From Curtobacterium citreum (lineage in GTDB: Bacteria > Actinomycetota > Actinomycetes > Actinomycetales > Microbacteriaceae), in contig NZ_VFMQ01000001.1 of assembly GCF_006715175.1 (NCBI RefSeq), forward strand, positions 2,728,001 through 2,792,000: a stretch of DNA of 64,000 nucleotides, in the 5' to 3' direction. This document shows, piece by piece, positions 33,145 to 40,061 of this stretch (positions are counted from its first letter, which is position 1; each line of letters starts with the position of its first letter). The notes under the pieces are model-generated. The model made no database searches. It was not told where the DNA came from and saw only the letters and a program-made list of their open reading frames with translations. The position numbers and the translations under genes are program-made.

Positions 33145-35178
33145 TCAGGCGCGCAGGTCCAGCCAGGCGACCTGCTCGGGGCTCAGCTCGACGGACAGTC
33201 CGGTCATCGACGAACGGGCCTCCTCGATGGTGCGCGGACCGAACAGCGGGAAGGTCGGGAACGGCTGGTGCAGCACGTACGCCAGGGCGATCGCGGTCGC
33301 GGGCACGCCGTGCTGCGCGCCGAGCTCGCGTGCGCGGCGGAGGCGCTCGAAGTTCTCGTCCGAGTAGTAGCAGCGCACGAGCTCCGGGTCGCTCGTGTCG
33401 CCGGGAGCGGCACGGCCGGTGAAGAACCCGCGGGCCTGGGACGACCACGGCAGGAGCGGGACCTGTCGTTCCTCGAGCCAGCGCTTCGACTCCGGGTCGG
33501 TCGCGTGGCGGCAGCCGGCCCACGGGACGTCGTACGCCTCGGCGAGACCGAAGTGGTTGCTGAGGACCTCGAACCCGTGCTTGCCGTTCGCCCGGGCGTA
33601 CTCGTTCGCCTCGTCGAACCGGGCGGTGCTCCAGTTCGAGCCGCCGAACACCCGGATCCGACCAGCGCGGCGGTGCTCGTCGAGCACGTCGACGAACTCC
33701 CCGACGGGTACGTCCTCGTTGTCGCGGTGCATCATGTAGATGTCCGCGTGGTCCGTGCCCTGCCGCTCGAGGCTCTCGAGCAGCTGCCGGGTGAGCGACT
33801 CCGGGTCGCAGTACGGGGTGTGGGCGCCCTTGGTGATGACGACCACGTCGTCCCGGATGCCGCGGTTCTCGATCCACTTGCCGAGTCGACCCTCGAGGAC
33901 GCCGCCGCCGTAGACGTAGCCGGTGTCGAAGACGTTGCCGCCCTGCTCGACGAACATGTCGAACAGCGCGCTCGCGTGGGCGAGGTCGGGCTGGTTGTCG
34001 ACACCCATGACCAGCCGGGACATGCGCTTGCCGACGCCGGGGACCTCGCCGTACCGCATCGGGGCGTCGTCGCGGACGCGCAACGGGGCGCTGCTCACCG
34101 TGGGGATGTCGGCCGTCTCCGCCTCGAACGGGTAGCGCAGGCCGATCGCGGCGCGCCAGCGGTCGAGCGTGCGGGCGGTCGCGAGCGTCTCGTCCAGGGT
34201 CATCTGCGCCGCCTCGACGGCTCCGGCGCGCAGCGCGTCGGTCGTCGCGTCAGCCTCGCGGGCGTAGGGGTGCTCGCCCGCGAAGGAGATGGTGCGGGGC
34301 TCCTCGTCGACGGTGCTGACGGTGATCGTCGGGTCGGCCGACAGCGTCCACGGGTCGGTGAGGACGATGCGGCCGCGGCTGCCGTGGACGGTCACCGCGT
34401 TGTCGTCCTGCAGGTGCACGCCGGTCCGGACGCTCGCCGTGATGCCGCCGCGGTAGGTCAGCTGCGCCACCGTCCACTCGTCGACCCCGGTGGGGCCGAG
34501 GGTCCCGGTGGCCGTCAGGTCGATCGGCTCGGCGACGGCGACACCGGTCGCCGCCTGCACGATCGCGGCGGTCATCGTGACCGGGTACCCGCCGACGTCG
34601 AGGATGCCGCCGCCCGCCGTCGCCGGGTCGTACAGTCGACCGCTGCGCTCGCCCGTGCGGAACGCGAAGGACGCGTCCACGTGCAGGACGTCGCCGATCG
34701 CACCCTGGCGGACGAGGTCGAGGAGCGCCGCGGTCTGCGGGTGGAATCGGTACATGTAGGCCTCGACGAGGGGCAGACCCGCCTGGCGTGCGGCGTCGAC
34801 GAGCGCCATCGCGGTGCCGTGGTTCGGGGCGAGCGGCTTCTCGCAGAGCACGGCCTTGCCGGCGGCGAGGGCACGGAGCACGAGGTCGGCGTGGCCGGTG
34901 TGCACCGTCGAGACGTAGACGGCGTCGACCCGGTCGTCCGCGAGCACCCCGGCGTGGTCCACCGCGGCGACGTCGGCGAATCCGTGCTCGGCGGCTTCGT
35001 CGGCGAAGGCCTGCGCGCGCTCCGGCGACGAGCTCCCGGCGGCCACGAGCGTGCCGGTGCTCGCCGGCAGCTGCGACAGGAAGCGGCGGGCGATGCTGCC
35101 GGGGCCGAGCACCGCCCATCCGGGCCGGTCGGCGCCCGTGGACGGCGTGGTCGAGGGGGTCGCGGTCTGCGCTGACAT
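33145..35178 (-). CDS. fused Gfo/Idh/MocA dehydrogenase and aldo/keto reductase
   Basis: A 677-residue two-enzyme fusion. Residues 1-355 are a Gfo/Idh/MocA oxidoreductase, with the Rossmann loop VLGPGSIARRFL, the CEKPLAPN motif and YMYRFHPQ. Residues 374-677 are an aldo/keto reductase barrel with catalytic Asp418 and Tyr421/423 (FDTGYVYGG), Lys450 (VITKGAH) and His484 (MMHRDN). The junction is short (residues 356-373, TADIPTVSSAPLRVRDD). AGGA precedes the ATG. Both act on sugars or polyols with NAD(P), so sequential oxidation and reduction, as in epimerisation, is plausible but inferred. A LacI gene follows. Confidence 0.92.
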   Translation of the reverse strand: MSAQTATPSTTPSTGADRPGWAVLGPGSIARRFLSQLPASTGTLVAAGSSSPERAQAFADEAAEHGFADVAAVDHAGVLADDRVDAVYVSTVHTGHADLVLRALAAGKAVLCEKPLAPNHGTAMALVDAARQAGLPLVEAYMYRFHPQTAALLDLVRQGAIGDVLHVDASFAFRTGERSGRLYDPATAGGGILDVGGYPVTMTAAIVQAATGVAVAEPIDLTATGTLGPTGVDEWTVAQLTYRGGITASVRTGVHLQDDNAVTVHGSRGRIVLTDPWTLSADPTITVSTVDEEPRTISFAGEHPYAREADATTDALRAGAVEAAQMTLDETLATARTLDRWRAAIGLRYPFEAETADIPTVSSAPLRVRDDAPMRYGEVPGVGKRMSRLVMGVDNQPDLAHASALFDMFVEQGGNVFDTGYVYGGGVLEGRLGKWIENRGIRDDVVVITKGAHTPYCDPESLTRQLLESLERQGTDHADIYMMHRDNEDVPVGEFVDVLDEHRRAGRIRVFGGSNWSTARFDEANEYARANGKHGFEVLSNHFGLAEAYDVPWAGCRHATDPESKRWLEERQVPLLPWSSQARGFFTGRAAPGDTSDPELVRCYYSDENFERLRRARELGAQHGVPATAIALAYVLHQPFPTFPLFGPRTIEEARSSMTGLSVELSPEQVAWLDLRA

Positions 35179-35252
35179 GCGGTTCCTGTTCGTGCGGTGG
35201 GCCGTGCGGTCGCTGCGACGCTACCCACCGCCGAGCGCGCGGACAAGGAGTT

Positions 35253-35266
35253 CGTGAACGTTCACG
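35253..35266. promoter_or_regulatory. probable TetR operator
   Basis: CGTGAACGTTCACG is a perfect 14-bp dyad with AACGTT at its centre, extended imperfectly to TTC/GAA on the flanks. It lies between the divergent fusion-dehydrogenase and TetR genes, 35 bases upstream of the TetR -10 box, and suits a TetR dimer controlling both. Confidence 0.65.
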
Positions 35267-35313
35267 GAACCGGTCGTTCGTCGGCGTGCGGGCGGTTGCC
35301 TAGACTCGTGCGC

Positions 35314-35868
35314 ATGGCAAGCGCCCGAGACCGCGTCCTGGACAGCTTCGTCGCCATCGTGTGCGAGGAAGGCGAGCGTCCGGCGACCCTCGACGCCGTC
35401 GCCGCGCGGGCGGGCGTCTCGAAGGGCGGACTGCTGTACCACTTCGGCTCGAAGGCCGCCCTGGTCGAGGGGCTGTGCGAGCGCCTGTCCGACCTCGGGG
35501 CGATCGACGTCGAGCGGATGCGCGAGGCCGAGGACGGCGCCGCGCGGTACTTCGTGCGGAACTGCCTGTTCGTCGGCAGTGAGCTCGACCTCGCCCTCCT
35601 GGCGGCCAGCCGGCTGCAGCAGGCCGGGTACGAGGAAGCCGGCCGGACCCTCGACGACACCGAGAACGCATGGCTCGAGACCCTCGTCGACGAGCTCGGC
35701 GACGCGCCCACCGCGCAGGCCGTCAAGCTCCTCGGCGACGGGCTGTACCACCAGGCCTCCCTCGGCGCGGTGACCGGGTCCGAGGTCCGGCCGAACCGTG
35801 GCACCGTCGACATGGAGACGTTGCTCGCCGTCGTCGACCGCCTCATCGCCACCCGCCCCGCTGCGTGA
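35314..35868 (+). CDS. TetR family transcriptional regulator
   Basis: A 184-residue regulator with the helix-turn-helix ATLDAVAARAGVSKGGLLYH, FGSKAALVEGL and a C-terminal TetR ligand domain. KGGLLYHFGSK is typical of regulators of small efflux genes in actinobacteria. A TAGACT box (35301-35306) lies 7 bases before the ATG, implying a leaderless transcript. It is divergent from the dehydrogenase fusion, with a dyad in between. Confidence 0.92.
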   Translation: MASARDRVLDSFVAIVCEEGERPATLDAVAARAGVSKGGLLYHFGSKAALVEGLCERLSDLGAIDVERMREAEDGAARYFVRNCLFVGSELDLALLAASRLQQAGYEEAGRTLDDTENAWLETLVDELGDAPTAQAVKLLGDGLYHQASLGAVTGSEVRPNRGTVDMETLLAVVDRLIATRPAA

Positions 35869-35959
35869 ACCGGCGCCCCGTCGTCGGGGCGTGCACCGGC
35901 CCCGGCCGACCTGGGGATAGACTGGTCGAGATCCACCCGCTCGAACCGGAGGTACCACC

Positions 35960-36130
35960 GTGGGCCGCGTCATCGCCGCTTTCTTCTCGATCCTGCTGCT
36001 GCTGGTGTCGATGTACCTGTTCGGGTTCGCGTTCCAGGTGCAGTCCGGTCAGGCGTTCGTCTTCATGGGCGGCGTGCTCCTCATGTGCCTGTCGTTCTAC
36101 CTGCCGATCCACGTCTTCGGCAAGCGCTGA
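35960..36130 (+). CDS. small two-helix membrane protein
   Basis: A 56-residue protein from a GTG with a strong GGAGG 7 bases upstream. It begins GRVIAAFFSILLLLVSMYLF (helix 1) and ends in a second helix with the tail HVFGKR. The coding frame is certain from its ribosome site and hydrophobic pattern, but I recognise no family. It lies 91 bases after the TetR gene on the same strand and is followed by a perfect terminator palindrome. Confidence 0.72.
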   Translation: MGRVIAAFFSILLLLVSMYLFGFAFQVQSGQAFVFMGGVLLMCLSFYLPIHVFGKR

Positions 36131-36165
36131 CCGCAGCGCTTGGTCGCAGCGCTCCGGCGCTCGTC

Positions 36166-36201
36166 AGGACGGCCCCGCACCGATCGGTGCGGGGCCGTCC
36201 T
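36166..36201 (+). terminator. perfect palindromic terminator
   Basis: AGGACGGCCCCGCACCGA and its complement form a perfect 18-bp stem with essentially no loop, 35 bases after the small membrane protein gene. Its sequence differs from the dispersed GGACGGGAGGC element, although it shares GGACGG. Confidence 0.82.
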
Positions 36202-36280
36202 GCGTCCGCGCGGCCGTCGCGCTCCGCGCCCCGCGTCCGCGCCGCGCGCACCACGGGCCCGGCCCGCGTCCGTGCGGCAT

Positions 36281-36343
36281 CGAACCACGGAGCCGACGTC
36301 GAACCACCCCCCACAGCTGGTTCGACGTCGGTTCCCTGGTTCG
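36281..36343. terminator. long hairpin between convergent genes
   Basis: A 26-base arm (36281-36306) containing GCCGACGTCGAACCA pairs with 36318-36343 with about three mismatches around an 11-base loop. It lies 7 bases from the stop of the membrane protein gene on the minus strand, so it probably terminates that operon. Confidence 0.75.
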
Positions 36344-36349
36344 ACGTGC

Positions 36350-36880
36350 CTACCCCAGCGGCGCGGGCACCGACACCGGCTCCGGCGCCGGGACCACGGC
36401 GGCGGTGCGGCGCAGCTGCCCGATCCGGGCGAGGGCACCCGCCACCGCGGCGGCGATCCCGAACGGCACCGCGTAGACCAGCCCGAACAGGAGCGCGTCG
36501 GCACGGAACGGGGCCGTGTACGAGGTCGCCCCCGTGATCACCTCGATCATCACCGCGGCGCTGAGCCCGGCCGTCACGGCCGTCCATCCGACGTGCGCCG
36601 CGTCCGAGTCCACCCGCCGCAGGCACCGACCGACGCCGTACGTGACCGGCAGGACGACGATCGCCGCCCCGAGCGCCGGCAGCGCCGAGGTGAGCGGGAC
36701 GGCGACCGCCCACCACAGGACCGACCAGTCGAGGCCTCCGTTCCCGGGGCCGAGGACGAGGACCTGCATCGCAGCGAGGGTGACGGCCGGCAGCGTCACG
36801 AGGACCAGCCAGCCGTACGCGCGGGCCTCGAGCTCGACGGACTCGGCGACGGTCCAACCGCGCCCCGGTCCGGCGGTCAC
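36350..36880 (-). CDS. hypothetical membrane protein, TetR-coupled
   Basis: A 176-residue protein with four to five hydrophobic helices (for example LVLVTLPAVTLAAMQVLVLG and LLFGLVYAVPFGIAAAVAGA) and a basic, Pro-rich C-terminus. I do not recognise the family. The GTG start overlaps the stop of the preceding TetR gene by 4 bases (GTGA), so the regulator probably controls this protein together with itself. Confidence 0.78.
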   Translation of the reverse strand: MTAGPGRGWTVAESVELEARAYGWLVLVTLPAVTLAAMQVLVLGPGNGGLDWSVLWWAVAVPLTSALPALGAAIVVLPVTYGVGRCLRRVDSDAAHVGWTAVTAGLSAAVMIEVITGATSYTAPFRADALLFGLVYAVPFGIAAAVAGALARIGQLRRTAAVVPAPEPVSVPAPLG

Positions 36881-37554
36881 GCGTCCCGCCCGGCGACGAT
36901 GCCGACGATCTCGGTGACCGTGCGGCGGAAGGGCCGGACGCGGAGCATCGGCAGGGCGAAGCGGAGCACCCCGAGGGCCGTGTCGACGAGCCGGTCCGTC
37001 CGACGCTGGTCGGGCGAGGTGTCGTACACCCAGAACAGCGTGACGAGCAGGTAGGCGGTCCACAGCGCCCGCGGCAGGTCCTCGCCGAGCGGCGCGGGGA
37101 GCTTCGTACGGGAACCGTCGACGGCCTGACGGAAGAGCCCGAGCACGACGTCGCGCGCCGGCGCGGACTCCGGCGACATCGGGTTGTTCGGGGACCCGGG
37201 CGCGATCGCGGTCGTCAGGAACTGCGGCGCGATCCCGTGCCAGGACCGGAGGTTCGCCAGGCCCGTCCGCACGACGACCCCCACGCGGTCGGCGAGCTCC
37301 TCGACGCCCTCGAGCTCCGGGGTGGCTCGGGCGACGTGCTCGTGCTGCACCTCGACGTAGAGCTCCTGGACCAGGTGGTCCTTCGTCGGGAAGTGGTAGT
37401 AGGCGTTGCCGACCGACAACCCGGCCTCGTCCGCGATCCCCCGCATGGTCGTGCCGTCGTACCCGCGTTCGCGGAGGGACCGGATCGCCACCTCGCGGAT
37501 GCGGGCCCGCGTGCGGTCGCGCTTCGTCACCGGCGCGGCGTCATTTTCGAACAT
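36877..37554 (-). CDS. TetR family transcriptional regulator
   Basis: A 225-residue regulator: TTMRGIADEAGLSVGNAYYH is the recognition region, followed by FPTKDHLVQELYVEVQ and a C-terminal domain with LPRALWTAYLLVTLFWVYDT. This resembles the TetR regulators whose C-terminal domain is annotated TetR_C_33 or similar. The ATG at 37552-37554 follows TAGTTT by 6 bases; a TTG two codons upstream is the alternative start. The start region contains the dyad GAACATGTTC, a possible autoregulatory site. It is co-translated with a membrane protein. Confidence 0.88.
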   Translation of the reverse strand: MFENDAAPVTKRDRTRARIREVAIRSLRERGYDGTTMRGIADEAGLSVGNAYYHFPTKDHLVQELYVEVQHEHVARATPELEGVEELADRVGVVVRTGLANLRSWHGIAPQFLTTAIAPGSPNNPMSPESAPARDVVLGLFRQAVDGSRTKLPAPLGEDLPRALWTAYLLVTLFWVYDTSPDQRRTDRLVDTALGVLRFALPMLRVRPFRRTVTEIVGIVAGRDA

Positions 37555-37564
37555 GTTCAAAAAC
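37545..37564. promoter_or_regulatory. possible autoregulatory TetR site
   Basis: TTTCGAACATGTTCAAAAA contains the dyad TTCGAACATGTTCAA, almost perfect, covering the start codon and the -10 region of the TetR gene. Binding there would block a leaderless transcript directly. Confidence 0.5.
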
Positions 37565-37594
37565 TACACCTCGGACCGCTCCCGGGCACGACGA

Positions 37595-37633
37595 CGACGA
37601 GCACCCCGCACGAGGTGTGCGGAGTGCTCGTCG
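37595..37633 (-). terminator. terminator after ribH
   Basis: CGACGAGCACCCCGCAC pairs with GTGCGGAGTGCTCGTCG, with one mismatch over 17 bases and a loop GAGGT. The stem lies 14 bases beyond the ribH stop codon. Confidence 0.8.
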
Positions 37634-37646
37634 TGGGGGTCGGAGG

Positions 37647-38129
37647 TCAGCCGGCCATCTGGCGCAGGCTCCGGAGGGACACGGCCGTGGCGATCGCGGC
37701 GTGCGCGGCCTCGGCTCCCTTGTCCTCCTTCGACCCGGGCAGGCCGGCGCGGTCGAGGCCCTGCTGTTCGTCCTCGAGCGTCAGCACGCCGAAGCCGACA
37801 GGCTTGCCGGTGTCGATCGCCACCCGGGTCAGGCCGCTCGTCGCCGCGTCCGAGACGAACTCGAAGTGCGGGGTCCCGCCGCGGATGATCACCCCGAGGG
37901 CGACGACCGCGTCGAAGCCGGACTCGAGCGCCGCCTTCGCGACGACCGGCAGTTCGAAGCTCCCCGGCACGGGAACGACCTGCGCCGTCGCGCCGAGCCG
38001 CTGCACCTCGCGCTGTGCGCCGGCGAGCAACCCGCCCGCGATCGTCTCGTGCCACTGCCCGGCGACGATCGCCACCCGGACGCCCGTCCCGTCGACGTGG
38101 TCGCGCTCCGCGGCTCCTGCTCCGCTCAT
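37647..38129 (-). CDS. ribH: 6,7-dimethyl-8-ribityllumazine synthase
   Basis: Condenses the dihydroxybutanone phosphate made by RibB with the pyrimidine precursor, giving the lumazine substrate of RibE. The 160-residue protein contains [19 protein letters not shown], the substrate loop [14 protein letters not shown], the catalytic-histidine region [16 protein letters not shown] and the C-terminal [12 protein letters not shown]. The ATG overlaps the ribB stop by 4 bases. It is the last gene of the riboswitch-controlled operon. Confidence 0.96.
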   Translation of the reverse strand: MSGAGAAERDHVDGTGVRVAIVAGQWHETIAGGLLAGAQREVQRLGATAQVVPVPGSFELPVVAKAALESGFDAVVALGVIIRGGTPHFEFVSDAATSGLTRVAIDTGKPVGFGVLTLEDEQQGLDRAGLPGSKEDKGAEAAHAAIATAVSLRSLRQMAG

Positions 38130-38887
38130 CGTGTGGTCCCTTCGGTGGACGCGACGTCCGTCGCTGCCCGGTCGGCCGCGTCGAGCCAGTCGACGAGTGC
38201 GGCGATGGTGATGACGGGCACGCCCTCGCGTGCCCCGAGTTCGACGAGCTGCGGCAACCGCATCATCTCGCCGTCGTCGCCGACGATCTCGCAGATCGCC
38301 GCGGCGGGCCGGAGCCCTGCCGCGGTGACGAGCTCGATCGAGGCCTCGGTGTGCCCGGCGCGCTCCCGGACCCCACCTGGTCGCGCGCGCAGCGGGACGA
38401 CGTGCCCCGGACGGTGCAGGTCGTCGCGCACGGACGTCGGGTCCGCGAGCACCCGGAGCGTCCTGGCGCGGTCGTGCGCGCTGATGCCGGTCGTGACCCC
38501 GACCGCGGCGTCGACGGTGACCGTGTAGGCGGTGCCCCGGACGTCCTCGTTGTGCGCGACCATCGGCGGCAGGTCGAGCGCGTCCGCGATGTCCGCGCTG
38601 ACCGGGGCGCAGATGAACCCGGACGAGTGCGCCACGGTCCAGGCGATCCACTCCGGCGTCGCGAGCTCCGCGGCGAGGACGACGTCGCCCTCGTTCTCGC
38701 GGTGCTCGTCGTCCGCCACGATCACGGGCCGACCCGCCGCGATGGCCGCGACGGCGTCCTCGACCGAGGAGAGACCCCGGGTCGCGGACGGGCCCGAACC
38801 AGCCGCGGTCGGGCCGGAGCCCGCCACGGGCGCGCCGGAGTCGGCCACGGGCAGGGGCACGACGTGCGCGGCGTCGAGGGCACTCAC
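38126..38887 (-). CDS. ribB: 3,4-dihydroxy-2-butanone 4-phosphate synthase
   Basis: Makes the four-carbon unit for lumazine from ribulose 5-phosphate. The 253-residue protein has the metal and acidic loop [20 protein letters not shown], then [17 protein letters not shown]-like [17 protein letters not shown] and the histidine site [20 protein letters not shown]. It begins with about 45 Ala/Ser/Pro-rich extra residues. Unlike most actinobacterial homologues it has no GTP cyclohydrolase II domain (not RibBA), so ribA must lie elsewhere. GTG overlaps the ribE stop (GTGA). Confidence 0.94.
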   Translation of the reverse strand: MSALDAAHVVPLPVADSGAPVAGSGPTAAGSGPSATRGLSSVEDAVAAIAAGRPVIVADDEHRENEGDVVLAAELATPEWIAWTVAHSSGFICAPVSADIADALDLPPMVAHNEDVRGTAYTVTVDAAVGVTTGISAHDRARTLRVLADPTSVRDDLHRPGHVVPLRARPGGVRERAGHTEASIELVTAAGLRPAAAICEIVGDDGEMMRLPQLVELGAREGVPVITIAALVDWLDAADRAATDVASTEGTTR

Positions 38888-39531
38888 CGTGCCTCCAGGG
38901 CGGGTTCCGCGGCGACCGCCGCGTCGAGCCGGAGCATGCGCCGGACGTGGCGGGCGAGGACGTCGGTCTCGATGTTCACGCGGTCGCCGGGGACGCGTTC
39001 CCCGAGGGTCGTCGCGGTGAGCGTCTCGGGGATCAGGCTGACCTCGAACCAGGCGGACGCCGGGTCGGTGGTCTCGTCGGAGACGGCGCTGACGGTGAGC
39101 GAGACGCCGTCGATCGCGACCGAGCCCTTGTCGACGACGAGCGGGCTGAGGTCCGGTGCGAGCGAGAACCGCACGCGCCGCCACCCGTCGCCGTCGTTCG
39201 TCGACAGGACGGTCGCGGTGCCGTCGACGTGCCCCTGCACGATGTGGCCGCCGAGCCGGTCGCCGACCGAGGCCGCGCGCTCGAGGTTCAGGCGGTCCCC
39301 CACGGCGAGCGAGCCGTGCGCGCTCATGTCGAGGGTCTGCGCCATGACGAAGGCCGTGAAGGTGTCGTCGGTCCGCTCGACCACGGTCAGGCAGACGCCG
39401 CTCGTGGCGATGGAGTCGCCGTGCCGGGCGTCCGCGACCACGACCGGTCCGCGGACGGTGAGCGCGACGGAGTCGCCGTGCTGCTCGACGGCGGTGACGG
39501 TGCCGAGTTCCTCGATGATGCCGGTGAACAC
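38884..39531 (-). CDS. ribE: riboflavin synthase alpha chain
   Basis: Dismutates two lumazines to riboflavin. The 215-residue protein is made of two repeated barrels, each starting alike: [16 protein letters not shown] with [12 protein letters not shown], and [15 protein letters not shown] with [14 protein letters not shown]. The GTG follows GAGAGGA at good distance. The C-terminal codons for PALEAR and the stop coincide with one arm of the dispersed palindromic element (GCCCTGGAGGCACGGTG on the minus strand). First gene after the FMN riboswitch. Confidence 0.95.
   Translation of the reverse strand: MFTGIIEELGTVTAVEQHGDSVALTVRGPVVVADARHGDSIATSGVCLTVVERTDDTFTAFVMAQTLDMSAHGSLAVGDRLNLERAASVGDRLGGHIVQGHVDGTATVLSTNDGDGWRRVRFSLAPDLSPLVVDKGSVAIDGVSLTVSAVSDETTDPASAWFEVSLIPETLTATTLGERVPGDRVNIETDVLARHVRRMLRLDAAVAAEPALEAR
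38886..38903. repeat. half palindromic element at the ribE/ribB junction
   Basis: ACCGTGCCTCCAGGGCGG differs by one base from the partial copy at 53441-53460. It codes for the last residues of RibE and includes the overlapping ribB start codon. Confidence 0.5.
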
Positions 39532-39613
39532 TGGTGTCCTCTCAACGGGACTCCGGGTGTGCTCGACGGACGTCGGCATCGGCGGGAGGGGACGACGGAT
39601 CGCCCTGCCCGCC

Positions 39614-39743
39614 AGCGCTTCCTCCCATCCGGACTCTCACCGTCGGTCCCGGAGTCCCACCGGGTCAGCCTCGGTCGGGCGTACCCGACGTCAGCTCGTG
39701 GACTGTCACCACCGGTTCGGAATTGCACCGACCCCGGAGCGCT
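39614..39743 (-). promoter_or_regulatory. FMN riboswitch (RFN element)
   Basis: Reading the minus strand, the element runs from GGGGTCGGTGCAATTCCGAA through CCGGTGGTGACAGTCCACGA to GGATGGGAGGAAGCGCTGG. These three blocks are the conserved core of the FMN aptamer, in order. It lies 83 bases upstream of the ribE GTG. FMN binding should repress ribE-ribB-ribH, probably by hiding the ribE start in this high-GC host. Confidence 0.95.
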
Positions 39744-39876
39744 TGCGTACCCCGAACCATACCCCACCCCACCGGCACGACGTCCGGCCGGTTGCGCGGT
39801 GTGACGTGGCGGGACTGGGTGGGCCGGAGAACGCGGGCGCGAGACGGCTCGGAGTCACCGAGACGCCCCCGGATCC

Positions 39877-39970
39877 GGCGGCGTCTCGCGCACAAGGCGG
39901 CGTCTCGCGCACACGGCGGCGTCTCGACAGCTCGGCGGCGCCTCGACAGCTCGGCGGCGCCTCGGCAGGG
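39877..39970. repeat. 19-bp tandem repeat, five units
   Basis: Units GGCGGCGTCTCGCGCACAA, GGCGGCGTCTCGCGCACAC, GGCGGCGTCTCGACAGCTC, GGCGGCGCCTCGACAGCTC and a truncated last one follow without gaps. The block GAGACGCC just upstream (39860-39867) is the inverse of GGCGTCTC. The array lies upstream of the riboflavin operon's riboswitch and downstream of the DUF2156 gene, in a 530-base gap. It is not a CRISPR array since there are no spacers. Confidence 0.8.
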
Positions 39971-39997
39971 CGGGACCGTCCCGTCGTGTGGGGGCGG

Positions 39998-40046
39998 GAC
40001 GGACGGGAGGATCGTGGCGGGGCCCGCCACGATCCTCCCGTCCGTC
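39998..40046. repeat. palindromic element copy 5 (perfect 24-bp arms)
   Basis: GACGGACGGGAGGATCGTGG(CGGG) and its complement surround a single G. The stem ends 15 bases from the stop codon of the DUF2156 gene and probably terminates it. Core arms match the other copies; the middle TCGTGGCGGG variant is shared with copies 2 and 6. Confidence 0.9.
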
Positions 40047-40061
40047 GTCGCGGACCGCCCG

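Noticed and set aside
29579..33367. Very long open frame on the plus strand (about 1260 codons) opposite the exporter and LacI genes
   Set aside because: It is a shadow frame caused by high GC and few stop codons. Its translation is Arg/Gly/Asp/Glu-rich with no domains, while the opposite strand encodes recognised proteins.
39877..39970. 19-bp tandem units considered as CRISPR or phage attachment site
   Set aside because: Units follow each other without spacers, and there is no integrase or tRNA gene nearby.
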